NCBI RefSeq assembly: GCF_035046485.1
Contig: NC_085137.1
Location: 445,474,334-445,538,333, forward strand
Length of the DNA stretch: 64,000 nucleotides
Source of the DNA: Aedes albopictus
Taxonomy: Eukaryota > Arthropoda > Insecta > Diptera > Culicidae
Direction: 5' to 3'
Every line of letters starts with the position of its first letter. Positions within the stretch are counted from its first letter, which is position 1. Shown piece after piece: positions 1 through 9,795 of this stretch. Position numbers and translations under genes: made by a program. The notes beneath the pieces were generated by a model. It saw nothing but the letters and a program-made list of their open reading frames with translations. It did no database searches and was not told where the DNA came from.

Positions 1-63
1 ATTTGCTTGTTAAATTCACTTTAGACGGTGAAAATTACTAAAATATTGGTGAATAATGAAAAC

Positions 64-812
64 CACAATAATGGGTCAAAATTGGCTGTGTAACAATTAT
101 GGGTCAATTTGTTGCCTATTATGGGTCACTCAAGTGGAATCGGCTCAACAATAATGTTTTGTCTATTTTTTCAATGAATGATCACTTATTCTCGATAGAT
201 CAACTATAGTAGAATCTAAAACTGGTCTCAAACATCTTAACGAAGCGTGTTTTCGCGATTTGGAATCAATTTTTCAAAATTGGGACAAAACCTTTAACAC
301 AACCACCGATAATCGCCTAAAAGTATGCAATGCCCATGTACGCAGAACTGTCAATATTATGCTGCACAAAAAGTGACCCATAACTGTGTGATTTTCGGTG
401 GTCCTTGGCACAATAATGAGTCACTTGAATTTTGCCAGAAATAAGCTTTAATTAGCTGCAGTCACATGAATTTCTACATTTAGAACGTAGATTATACCTT
501 TATTCTGGTGACGATACCATTTTGCACTTGAAAATCACTGAAGCTCGCTTTTACAGAGCTTACGGAAGCAGCGCAGGCACTTTCCGATATTCACAATCGA
601 AGCGTTACTTTGACAGACGGTTTTGCGCCAAACAAAAAATATCGAAAATAAGTATGTTTTGACGTATAAACCCGTGTGCGATACATATAGTGACACAAAA
701 TAAATCAACTTATCAACGAAAAATGATAATGGCTAACAAAAGCTTGCAATTAATTAGTATTTATCTATTAAAGTGAAAAGTGACTAATAATTGTGTGTGA
801 CCCATAATTGTG
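64..812. mobile_element. TIR element (MITE-like) abutting truncated gypsy
   Basis: The two ends carry a 14-bp inverted repeat, CACAATAATGGGTC at 64-77 and GACCCATAATTGTG at 799-812, differing at one position. Related 'atgggtca' words recur just inside both ends. The interior is AT-rich without a convincing ORF. The right end sits a few bases from where recognisable gypsy coding sequence begins, so the element may mark the break that removed the gypsy 5' half. I could not define a target-site duplication. Superfamily is unknown. Confidence 0.5.
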
Positions 813-818
813 CAATGA

Positions 819-3089
819 GTGTACGGTTTCCATCTGAAAATTGAGAAGAGCAACTTTTTCATGAAGCAAATCAAGTACCTTGGACTGATCGCTGATGAAG
901 AAGGACTTCGACCTGATCCAGAAAAGGTCAAGGCAATTGTCAAGATGCCGGCGCCTCATGATGTTCAAACGTTACGTTCATTCCTGGGAGCAATTAACTA
1001 CTACGGCAAGTTTGTGAGGTCCATGCATGAGCTTCGCCAACCACTTGATGCTCTACTCAAGAAAGATGTCAAATGGAACTGGAGTCAAGCGTGCCAGGAA
1101 TCATTCAACAAGTTCAAGGATATCCTTCAATCAGACCTGTTGCTGACCCACTATAATCCGAAACTGGAGATGATAGTAGCAGCGGACGCGTCACAGAATG
1201 GCCTGGGTGCTGTTCTTCTTCATCGCTTTCCTGACGGCACCGTTAAAGCAGTTTGCCACGCTTCCCGGACGTTGACCAATGCTGAGAAGAACTACGCACA
1301 AGGTGAAAAAGAAGGACTCGCTCTTGTGTTTGCCTGCACCAAGTTCCATCGCATGATTTTTGGACGGCGATTCACACTACACACGGACCACAAGCCACTA
1401 TTAGGAATTTTTGGATCGAAAAAAGGAATACCAGTTCATACAGCAAACAGACTGCAAAGGTGGGCGTTAACTCTCTTGCAGTACGATTTCAAGCTGGAAT
1501 TCAAGTCTACTGACAGTTTTGGGTATGCTGATGTCCTGTCACGATTGATCGGTGAACATTCCAAGCCGGATGAGGACTACATCATCGCTAGTGTTCAGCT
1601 AGAAGCAGACATCAAAAGTATGCAAGCCGAATCTGCAGCAGTACTTCCAGTAACCTACCAGATGATTCAGCAAGAAACGAAGCAGGATGAAACTCTCCAA
1701 TCCGTCATGCGACATCTTCGGAACAACTGGACAACACCACCAGAAGCCAATGAACTTCAGTGTTTCTTCAAACGGCGCGAATCGTTATGTGAAGCAGACG
1801 GATGCCTCATGTTCCTGGATCGTATGGTAGTACCACTGTCTTTGCAGAATGCAGTTCTCAAGCAATTGCACGCAGGGCACCCTGGAATGCAGAGAATGAA
1901 ATCCATAGCAAGAAGCTTCATCTACTGGCCTAATATTGACGCTCACATTGAGGACTACGTACGCAAGTGTAGTGACTGCGCAGCAGCTTCAAAAGCTCCA
2001 GTGAAGACTACTCTATCATCGTGGCCTATACCTTCTCAACCGTGGACCAGGCTACATTTGGACTACGCTGGACCAATTCAAGGACGGTATTTTCTGGTAA
2101 TAGTGGATGCTCATTCAAAATGGCCTGAAATATTCGCTACTACCAGTTCAACGGCAACAACGACCACAAGAAAACTTCACGAATGCATCGCACGTTTTGG
2201 CTGTCCTCAAATAGTAGTTACCGACAACGGCACTCAATTCGATTCGGAAATTTTCAACCAATTTTGCAAAAGTTTTGGCATCGAGCACGTGCGAACTCCA
2301 CCGTTTCATCCACAATCCAACGGCCAGGCTGAGAGATTTGTGGATACCTTGAAGCGCGCTCTATCGAAGATGGGGGAGAAAAATGTGGAAGATGCACTGC
2401 AAACATTCCTTCAAGCATATCGTTACACACCCAACCCTTCTCTACCGGACAATAAATCACCGGCTGAGGCATTACTCGGAAGAAAAGTTCGGACAGTCTT
2501 CGATCTAATGAAACGACCGGAACAGCAGGTGGTACACAGCAATGAGAAACAAAATGCTCAATTCAACAAGAAACATGGAGCCAAGCATCGCAGTTTCGTG
2601 ATCGGTGAGAAAGTATATGCTGAAATTCACATACGAAATGAGAAACACTGGGCCGAAGGAGTGATCATCGAACAAAAAGGAAATGTGGTGTACAACGTTC
2701 TTTTGGAAGACAAACGACGTCGAGGTTTGATCCGATCCCATGCAAATCAACTACGACGACGAACACTATCGGAACCTGCAGCGATTGAAGATAATACGAT
2801 TCCGTTGCAAATACTGCTGGACGAGTTTTCAGTCACAGAACCTATTCCAGTTCAAGAAGACGATGGAGGTCAACGGGAGGATTTACCAGAAGCAAACGAG
2901 AATCCGCTATCCCAGCCAGTTGAAGTTCAGCTGCAACCGTTTTTGGATGTTCCTGGGCCTTCGAGATTGTACGATCGTGACCAACCATCAACGCAGCGAC
3001 TGGCAAAGAAAAGGAGCATTCCGTTCCGTGATCCATCCAGCAGGAAACGAAGACTCCCATCTCACTTCGAATATTATGAGATTTATTAA
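819..3089 (+). CDS. Ty3/gypsy pol fragment (RT C-end, RNase H, integrase)
   Basis: The reading frame is open for 756 codons. It starts in the connection part of a gypsy reverse transcriptase (FLGAINYYGKFV around residue 55). RNase H follows, with AADASQNGLGAVL at 121 and TDHKPL. Then comes an integrase with an H2C2 finger (HAGHPGMQRM) and a D,D,E core: LDYAG, VTDNGTQFD and the HPQSNGQAERF block holding the glutamate. The frame has no internal stop. A stop (816-818) lies immediately upstream, and gag, protease and the catalytic YxDD part of RT are missing, so this is a 5'-truncated copy and 819 is not a real start. It ends beside a polypurine tract and LTR-like start, as expected for the pol end of a mag/mdg3-like element. 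The lineage is inferred from style only. Confidence 0.88.
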   Translation: MYGFHLKIEKSNFFMKQIKYLGLIADEEGLRPDPEKVKAIVKMPAPHDVQTLRSFLGAINYYGKFVRSMHELRQPLDALLKKDVKWNWSQACQESFNKFKDILQSDLLLTHYNPKLEMIVAADASQNGLGAVLLHRFPDGTVKAVCHASRTLTNAEKNYAQGEKEGLALVFACTKFHRMIFGRRFTLHTDHKPLLGIFGSKKGIPVHTANRLQRWALTLLQYDFKLEFKSTDSFGYADVLSRLIGEHSKPDEDYIIASVQLEADIKSMQAESAAVLPVTYQMIQQETKQDETLQSVMRHLRNNWTTPPEANELQCFFKRRESLCEADGCLMFLDRMVVPLSLQNAVLKQLHAGHPGMQRMKSIARSFIYWPNIDAHIEDYVRKCSDCAAASKAPVKTTLSSWPIPSQPWTRLHLDYAGPIQGRYFLVIVDAHSKWPEIFATTSSTATTTTRKLHECIARFGCPQIVVTDNGTQFDSEIFNQFCKSFGIEHVRTPPFHPQSNGQAERFVDTLKRALSKMGEKNVEDALQTFLQAYRYTPNPSLPDNKSPAEALLGRKVRTVFDLMKRPEQQVVHSNEKQNAQFNKKHGAKHRSFVIGEKVYAEIHIRNEKHWAEGVIIEQKGNVVYNVLLEDKRRRGLIRSHANQLRRRTLSEPAAIEDNTIPLQILLDEFSVTEPIPVQEDDGGQREDLPEANENPLSQPVEVQLQPFLDVPGPSRLYDRDQPSTQRLAKKRSIPFRDPSSRKRRLPSHFEYYEIY

Positions 3090-3210
3090 GGGGGAGATGT
3101 TGGGGAGTCAAGCAAGCCATGATTTTCCATTGTTATAATGTCATTCAGAAATACATTCATTCTTGTTCTACCATTCAACCAAAGCAGTCATAACTCTTAA
3201 CTGTAGAACA
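3088..3210 (+). repeat. Polypurine tract and start of a 3' LTR
   Basis: AAGGGGGAGA (3088-3097) overlaps the pol stop codon and is followed by TGTTGGGGAG, the usual arrangement of polypurine tract and LTR 5' end (TG) in Ty3/gypsy elements. No matching CA-ended inverted terminus is certain; 'gaacataaca' at about 3201-3210 is one candidate. No second LTR is present in the window. Confidence 0.5.
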
Positions 3211-4397
3211 TAACACCGCCAAAAACAAAATCACGTGGGTTTCGCGAAGTGACAGATGTTTTCGAATGTATTTGTGACGAACGGCAAGAGTAGCTCAGTG
3301 GAATGAGTGTTCTAGCTGTCAAACCCCATATAGTGGAATTATATACTTTTAAATCTGGTGATGCTGTTATGATTAGTGACTGTCGCGCTGATATCAGAAG
3401 CCAGAGGCAGATAATCGCCATATTCTGATTTTTCTTGAGAGGCATAATATATGACGACGCTTGATAAGCCATCGTCAAACCCATCACTCTTGGACAGGGT
3501 TAAGCATTTTGTTCAATCTTGACCAATATTCATTCGCATAATAGATGGTTCTTTTACGCTACAGTTCAAAGTTCTGTGATGACAATTATAAAATTTCGTT
3601 TGCAGTTATGATACTTATAGAGACACTTTCTTGCAAAATTTCATCAACTTTGATCAATAGGGTCCCAAAATTAAAGACGAAATCTCGCTTATATTGAATA
3701 ATACGATCAAGCATGGTATTCTAATCGAAATTGTACTTTACTCGAACTTGAAAAACAAAGGAATAATGAGAAAATACGAAATAAGTAAAATGGTAAATAG
3801 TTCTACTTTGACATTTGAGGTCTACCTTGTGTGACTGAGCTCGACATTTTTCGCACTGGGATTTCAAAAATGTTCCTTTCTGACATACACGGTGAAAAAA
3901 AATTACTCAAAGTATGTGTTATAAGCTAGGGACGAGACAAAAGGCTAAAAAAATAAAAATTATATATTTTCAACTACGGTTAATAAAAACGTCAAAAATT
4001 GAGTAAATATGTACTCTTGAACCATATATTGTGGTTTAAAATAAGAAACTCGATAGGACTTTAGGAGCCTATTGCTGTCTGAGGGGCTAAAATCACGTTT
4101 AGTCCCAATACATGTTTCGACTATAAAATTGTTGATAGTGCATAGATTTTTTAGAAATTTTCCCTATGCAACAAATGTAGATTGAGATGTTTGTGTTCAA
4201 AATTTCAGCCATTTTCTTTGCCAAATTCAAAAGTTACAGCGTTGACAAGCAAAACTAGGGGCTGTACAAAATCCAATTGCACACGTTTTACTCTTTCATT
4301 GCTGCATTCAAAAGTACTGCACCGATTCACATGAAATTTTGTAGGTGTAATCAACACATCTTAAGATGTTATTCGGTCAAATTTGAGTTTTTTAATG
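3211..4397. other. Non-coding AT-rich stretch
   Basis: I see no gene here. A tRNA-like A-box word (TAGCTCAGTGG, about 3292) is followed about 45 bases later by a weak B-box-like ACTTTTAAATCTGG. This could be a decayed tRNA-derived SINE, but the evidence is thin. Confidence 0.3.
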
Positions 4398-5115
4398 TAC
4401 AGTGTATCAAACAATTGTCCGTACAGCAATTTTTTGCCAACATAATTTTTCATTCAAATGATCATAACTTTTTTATACATCAATCAAATATGCTGAAATT
4501 TGGATCAATCATGAACCATATATTAAAGCTCCATTGGTAAAATTTTGAGCGAGATCGGATAAGTTTTCTAAAAGTTATAAAACTTTTAGTAAAACTTATT
4601 AGATTTTTGAACATATTTTTAAAACATTATATCTCAACATGTACTCGATGAAACTTTTTCATTTTTTTCGTGATACAGCTTATACCTAAGGCTCTCATTT
4701 GCAGCTTCGTTTGAGGTTCCATATTCACCACAAAAAATATGAAAAATCTGTATATGTTCAGAGTGTCATTTGGAAATTTATCATATTTTGATCAATAAAA
4801 GTGCCAAGTGTTTTTAACGTTTTAAAACTTTCTTAATGTAATATTTTTATACAGGACCTACTAAACTACATATGAAGAGTAGGTACTATGGATTTTTCGC
4901 TCAGTTAATGCACTTTTAATGGTGGAAAACGTTTGGCAGATTATATGTGCAAAATATGGTAAATTTTTAAACATCGTCAACTACATAAGCACATTTTTCA
5001 TATTTTTTGCACTGAATATAAAACCTTTACAGTAGCTGCTTATGAAAGCCTTAGGTATCAGCTGTAACACACAAAAAAATGAAGAAGTTTCATCGAGTAC
5101 AACATGAGATATAAT

Positions 5116-5558
5116 TTCAGACTCTAGTTTAATTTAAAAACGCTTCACTAATACTTCACTTTTGCAAAAGAAAATAAAAAATGAATAACTCTTTTAAAGA
5201 AAAACTAGAAAGGACGGGCAAATTCCTTTTAATTCTACTACTGTGCTTATCTTCGGACAGATAGGCCTATTTCGTCTGTGACTTACAGACTTCTTCAGTG
5301 TCAAGTGCTCGACTTGACTGACACTGAAGAAGTCTGTAAGTCACAGACGAAATAGGCCTATCTGTCCGAAGATAAGCACAGTAGTAGAATTAAAAGGAAT
5401 TTGCCCGTCCTTTCTAGTTTTTCTTTAAAAGAGTTATTCATTTTTTATTTTCTCTTGCAAAAGTGAAGTATTAGTGAAGCGTTTTTAAATTAAACTAGAG
5501 TCTGAAGTAACAAGATCTACTAAAAGCTCTAAAGTAATAGTAAAGAAAAAAAAAAAAG
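5116..5558 (+). mobile_element. Poly(A) retroposon containing a ~390-bp palindrome
   Basis: The 12-bp duplication ATGAGATATAAT lies at 5104-5115 and 5559-5570, and the insert ends in an A-rich tail (about 5544-5557). Both mark target-primed retrotransposition into the MITE. Positions 5117-5506 form a nearly perfect inverted repeat centred near 5310 around GTCAAGTGCTCGACTTGAC. The right arm carries CTGAAGA, a GTCTGT/ACAGAC hairpin, then GAAA; the left arm carries its complement. No ORF. The combination of palindrome, poly(A) tail and duplication is unusual (see findings). Confidence 0.75.
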
Positions 5559-5679
5559 ATGAGATATAATGTTTTAAAAATGTGTTCAAAAATCTAATAA
5601 GTTTTACTAAAAGTTCTATAACTTTTAGAAAACTTATTCGATCTCGCTCAAAATTTTACCAATGGAGCTTTAATGTATG

Positions 5680-6094
5680 TTTTTTTTTGTTTCGTAGATT
5701 TTCGGCTCTTTCAGTCTTTAAAGCAGCTTAAACGACTATTGCTTCTACATTTCGACGTTTCGACGTATATTTCGTCTTCTTCAGGAATTTCTATATTGTA
5801 AGTAAACAATTTTGGAAGATTATAATTAATTTAGGCTAGTTTTTAAATCTTGGTGACTAGTGTAATGCAACTTACAGAGGCTTCGTTTTGTTGTTAGTGT
5901 ACGTGTCTTGTTTGACTTGTGACTGTCGGCGATCTGAGAATGGCGTCCCGCTATGGCCCATGTGTATCACTATGTGCGGCATTCACTGTTCGTCGTATTC
6001 GTGGTATATGAGACTCGGCCCTCCGGGCCTCGGATCGAAAGTCGGATTTTCGAGCGATATTTATACCCTGCTTATGGGTGTAAGAAGGGTAAAA
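5680..6094 (-). mobile_element. Short poly(A) retroposon, minus strand
   Basis: The 14-bp duplication AGCTTTAATGTATG occurs at 5666-5679 and 6095-6108. A T-run at 5680-5689 is the poly(A) tail read on the minus strand. Read that way, the 415-bp unit starts near a TATA-like GGGTATAAATATC (about 6055-6070) and ends with CTGAAGAAGAC...GTCGAAAC and a short A-rich tail. It has no ORF. I read it as a non-autonomous, LINE-mobilised element joining a LINE-like 5' promoter to a LINE-like 3' end; the family is not identified. Confidence 0.7.
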
Positions 6095-6237
6095 AGCTTT
6101 AATGTATGGATCATGATTGATTAAAATTGCAGCGTTTTTGATTGACGTATAAAAAAGTTATAAACATTTGAATGAAAAATTATTTTGACCAAAAAATTGC
6201 TGTACGGACAATTCTTTGATACCTGTATCAATTGCAG

Positions 6238-7233
6238 AGTAGCAGCTGTCCCAATTATTGCGGATACAGGCTTTATTACAACAAATGATTAACCATGTAA
6301 TCATTGACATACATATAGAAAAATAGAATATCTTCACAAACTGTTTCGAAAATTGACAAATATTTTTGAAGGATTAGATGGAAAGAAACACCTCTTCTTA
6401 AGAACTTTAAGTGGTCTTTCTGCTAGATAATTTTGTAAAATTTTGCAATAATCTGTCGATTTTAATGCGTAATCTATTTATAGCGGAATTCCATAGAAGA
6501 CGCCCTCCTGCCTGTAATTCACAAAGTAATCTAAGAAACATGTTCCCTGGTGCTGACATCAACGTATCTGCTGACCGTTTGCCAATCACGTTTCTAGGCT
6601 ATATTTAAAAATAAGCACGTTCCCAGGGGACCCTCTTAAAGTTGCGAAGACTTTTAGAGAGGGAAAATAAAGTCGTTCGTATATTTTGTTCAGTAGTTTT
6701 TAGATATATCCCTAGAATAATCACTTAGGCAAATTCTGAAGAAGTTCCTGTAGCGGAAATTTTAAAACTAGGGTTAATGAAGGTTTTGTAAAATTTCGAT
6801 CTAAGAATGACGTTCTGTAGATTTCAGAGGAATTTAAATATAAGTCTTGTCAGTGAAGAAACTTACAAAAAGTTCTGTGCTTCTAGGGAAATTTTCAGGG
6901 AAACAATTTAGATTTTCTGTTGTCAATACCAATTGTTACACAAACTACTGTTATTTAAAAGTGTAACTCAGTCATAATCGGCCTTACTAGTGATCCAGCT
7001 TTTCCTAGTGATATTAAGGCCAATCAATTGAACATGTCCCAAAAAGAGCAACATTGTTTAGGAAATCATTCATCTATGATAAAAGTTCCATGGAAACGTT
7101 ATAAAGGACTTTCGGTATGCTCTGGTCCCTTACCAACACAATACTTTAGTCTTAAAACTTTCGAATTCTTATTCGATTACTTATACCCTAAACAAACATA
7201 GATTCTATAAACCAACAAACCTTCTCTTACCAA
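6238..7233. other. No gene seen; 3' flank of the bZIP gene
   Basis: The part nearest 7233 is probably the 3' UTR of the minus-strand bZIP gene. Short overlapping ORFs around 6407-6608 are open on both strands and show no recognisable domain. Otherwise nothing is visible. Confidence 0.35.
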
Positions 7234-7737
7234 CTAACTTTTACTGGAAGAACCCGCTTTGCTGCTGCTCCTACTGCTACCCGCCTTCGATTTGTTCTTC
7301 CGACTGCTTGCTTTCTCCTCGTCACTTCCCTCCTCATCGTCCTCTTCTTCATCGGAACTCTTGAGCAATTCCGCCAGATTGACCCCCACCAATTTGTCGG
7401 ATTTGGCCTGTGCCTGGGTGAGAAAAAGCTCCTTCAGAAATTTGAGCTCCTTTGTCTGATTCTTGATTTTATCCTCCAACACTTGATTCTTCACCCGGAG
7501 ATCATTCACCTTCTGCTGGGTTTCTTCGGTGCGCTGTTTAGATTTCACGCGACTACGCTTTACGGCCTACAAAAAAAAAACGAAAAACGAAGTGATAACG
7601 CGCCACCCGATCGAGATTGAAGGATGATGAAATTCTGTCAATCGTGAGGTGATACCTACCTCGTTGTTTCGGTTGCGCTTTTTGCGGTAGTCATCGTCAT
7701 CTTCGTCCGTCGTGGGAGCTTTCCGCTTCGGAGGCAT
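7234..7737 (-). CDS. Irbp18: C/EBP-gamma-like bZIP transcription factor (two exons)
   Basis: Exon 1 (7737-7660) encodes MPPKRKAPTTDEDDDDYRKK and ends GAG|GTAGGT. Intron 7659-7567 ends TTTTGTAG. Exon 2 (7566-7234) continues AVKRSRVKSKQRTEETQQKV to a TAG stop, giving 136 residues. Joined, the basic region reads YRKKRNRNNEAVKRSRVKSK, with the RNNxAVxxSR signature of C/EBP factors, followed by a leucine zipper (about residues 44-75). The C-terminus is acidic, then Ser/Lys-rich. The small size and lack of an activation domain match C/EBP-gamma and fly Irbp18, which act as obligate dimer partners of other bZIP proteins (for example ATF4-type) in the nucleus. Orthology to Irbp18 is my recognition, not a search result. 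The gene is divergent from CEBPZ. Confidence 0.88.
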
Positions 7738-8082
7738 TGTGCGGAAAGTGATTCTGTGTTTTATAGAGTTTTGAAACGATTTTTCCTTGACTTAAATAAT
7801 GGCCGTTTCCTTGACTTAAATAATGGTTTAACCGATAAGTTTGCGTGACGTTAATAAAAATTACAATTACAATTACAATTTTTACGACTGAGAAAATCAC
7901 TGTTTCAAACAAGACTCTTGTTAGTTCCGAACATAACAAAATTTTGTATGCGAAAGAAACGGCAAAAGATAGACGTCAAAACCGATTGACTACACACAAG
8001 CAGCACTGTAAACAAAATTTAAATATGTGCAGGGTTGTGCTGAATTTGGTAACAAATTTTGCTCTGTTAAGGGCGATTTCCA
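7738..8082. promoter_or_regulatory. 5' flank of the bZIP gene with an (AATTAC)n microsatellite
   Basis: This stretch lies upstream of the bZIP start. Positions 7858-7882 hold about four AATTAC units, and two short direct repeats 'ccttgacttaaataatgg' lie at about 7786-7826. No clear core promoter can be assigned. Confidence 0.3.
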
Positions 8083-8293
8083 GCGAGAATAGAGTTAATA
8101 AACTATAGAGGACGAATGTCGCTGGTGTTCCCTTTGTTCTCGCTCGGGAACATGTCGGGTATCTATCTGTCAAACTGCATACTTTTTTGCTTTGACACTT
8201 ATATCCCTGCCTATCTCCGCCAGCAAGAGATGTTTCGGCGGCGACGCCAGCGACATTCTTCCTCTACAGTTTATTAGCTCTATTCCAGCGAGG
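8083..8293. repeat. Short TIR element (MITE)
   Basis: The end words GAATAGAGTTAATAAACT (from about 8087) and AGTTTATTAGCTCTATTC (ending about 8286) are complementary. The match continues inward through AGAGGA and GAATGTCGCTGG for about 40 bp, with few mismatches. The loop of about 110 bp is non-coding. I could not fix the target duplication. Confidence 0.55.
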
Positions 8294-8495
8294 TTTCCAG
8301 CTCAAAAGAAAATATTTTTATCCGTGCAGTTCAAAATCGGAGTTTTTTTTTCTAAAGCCTGTACACGCTTTGCCAAGTGTGCAAACTTTTCTTTTTTTTC
8401 CAATTCATTTATTTAAGGCTCATATGTTAAACAAAAAACTTTACGGAGCCGATATTCTTGTGAAATAATTTCTTATTCTATAATCAATTTAAAAA

Positions 8496-9428
8496 TCAGT
8501 AAAGAGTTCTGCGCGCGCATTTCTTCTTCACGCGAGGGCCGGAACCTGAACTCGAACCGGATGCTGCGAATTGCGCCCTGCGTTGATCGGCTGTCGGGTT
8601 CCCCATCACTCCCTTTATCGCTTTCGCCACTTCTTCCAGTTTTTCCATTTGGGTCATCGGACGCCATTCGTCTTCAGAATCACAGGCGACAGATTGTTCC
8701 GCAACTTCCTCTATTATGTCCGACAGCTGGTCCGCGCCTTCCAGTTCTTCGATTATTTCGACCTCCGATGATTTACGATTCGATTCCTCTGAAACAACAG
8801 CAGCATATGAACGAGGTTCCCGGTCCTTCTGCTGTAGTTTTCCCCGCTGCTTCCGGATTTCGCGTTGAGGGCAGGAATCCTTGCGGTGTCCTACCGCTCG
8901 ACACATAAAACAGACGTCCTTTAGCCCGTCGTAAAATACTCGCCCCTTCCAGTTTCCGACATCTATCGCTGGTGGTATATCACACTCCACATCAATGTAC
9001 ACGCCACGCACGCCATTGAAAACATGTCCGAGTCCGGAGTCCGGGGGGAATTTTTCGTGGACTATTTGTTCTATTTTCCCGTACTTCCCGAGTACCGTCG
9101 ACAAACTGTCATCGCTCAGCTCCGGTGGTAAGTCGAAAATTCGAACATACTGTACATTGGCTCCAGCGATGCACATACGCACTTCCACCGCCAGTCCATT
9201 TGTATACACGAACTTCTTAGGGGCTGCGTTGGTTCTCAAGCATTCCTTCATCGCTTCCGTAGATAAGAACTTTATAAACAGCGATCGATCCTTGGCTGTT
9301 TTATAAACTGATTCAATCAGCAACACATCCGTATCCAACGATTTTGTGAAAATCGCTATCTCCGCCCATGACGGTCGAGGGCTACCCGGTGGGAAACGAA
9401 ACTGTGCGGTATTAATTATCTCGCACAT
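8496..9428 (-). CDS. Gag-like / LINE ORF1-like CCHC zinc-knuckle protein, isolated
   Basis: This is an open frame of 311 codons from ATG at 9428; an upstream in-frame ATG at 9518 would give 340. The N-terminal part contains an RRM-like stretch (VRIFDLPPELSDDSLSTVLG). A CCHC knuckle, CFMCRAVGHRKDSC, follows. The C-terminal third is acidic and ends in a basic Ser/Gly tail. The layout resembles ORF1/gag-like nucleic-acid-binding proteins of insect LINEs. No endonuclease or reverse transcriptase ORF follows on this strand. AATAAA-type signals lie on the minus strand near 8405-8415. It is either an ORF1-only remnant or a co-opted gag-like gene. The frame is intact, which slightly favours youth or selection. 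Confidence 0.6.
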   Translation of the reverse strand: MCEIINTAQFRFPPGSPRPSWAEIAIFTKSLDTDVLLIESVYKTAKDRSLFIKFLSTEAMKECLRTNAAPKKFVYTNGLAVEVRMCIAGANVQYVRIFDLPPELSDDSLSTVLGKYGKIEQIVHEKFPPDSGLGHVFNGVRGVYIDVECDIPPAIDVGNWKGRVFYDGLKDVCFMCRAVGHRKDSCPQREIRKQRGKLQQKDREPRSYAAVVSEESNRKSSEVEIIEELEGADQLSDIIEEVAEQSVACDSEDEWRPMTQMEKLEEVAKAIKGVMGNPTADQRRAQFAASGSSSGSGPRVKKKCARRTLY

Positions 9429-9646
9429 TTCGATTGCACCAAAGAGGAGCTGACGGACGACGCAATGGTGAACGACCGGGAGACAAAGCACGATACGGTT
9501 TGCACAATCGGATGGCAAAAATAAAACAAGCTACAAAGCGCACATTTGCTGGCGACCGTATCCGACGGCAGCTGCGATACAACTGAGTGCAAACTTTTCC
9601 GCACGTATCAACCAACATCAAAGCAAACGCTTGACATTCACCCCTA

Positions 9647-9795
9647 TTTGGGGTACTCACGTACTCACTAAACAGATTAAATTGCTGCGTAAGCCATGAT
9701 TTTCTGCTTATTTGAAATGCTTTATGATTTTGCGAATGAAATAATCAAAGATTGCCTTGGTGATGACGACGTTATAACGTTATAACGTTATAATA
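9647..9795. repeat. Dispersed repeat (partner at 41811-41972)
   Basis: It shares 'ggggtactcac', 'aaacagattaaattgctgc', 'ccatgattttctgcttattt' and 'atgattttgcgaatgaaata' with 41811-41972 in the same orientation. This copy ends in a short array of GTTATAAC units (about 9769-9791), absent from the other copy. Probably a small MITE. Confidence 0.6.

Larger units (their letters stand above)
4400..6235. mobile_element. Tc1/mariner-type MITE, copy 1 (split by two insertions)
   Basis: Its ends are CAGTGTATCAAACAATTGTC and the near-complement, flanked by TA on both sides, which is the Tc1/mariner target duplication. The interior is itself arranged as a long imperfect inverted repeat, for example the block 'cgagatcg...aagttttct' and its complement. 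The same element is present undisturbed at 18809-19754 (946 bp). Here it is about 0.9 kb longer because two retroposons (5116-5558 and 5680-6094) are inserted, each with its own target duplication. There is no transposase ORF, so it is non-autonomous. Confidence 0.8.

Noticed and set aside
3292..3360. tRNA gene
   Set aside because: The A-box word is good but no acceptor stem, anticodon arm or proper B box can be drawn.
5324..5365. Canonical, active hammerhead ribozyme
   Set aside because: The core has one extra base between CTGAAGA and stem II at all three sites, and only one site has a pairing stem I. Kept as a speculative finding, not annotated as an RNA gene.
6407..6608. Overlapping small ORFs on both strands
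   Set aside because: About 60 codons each, no domain, no splice context and no close relative recognisable.
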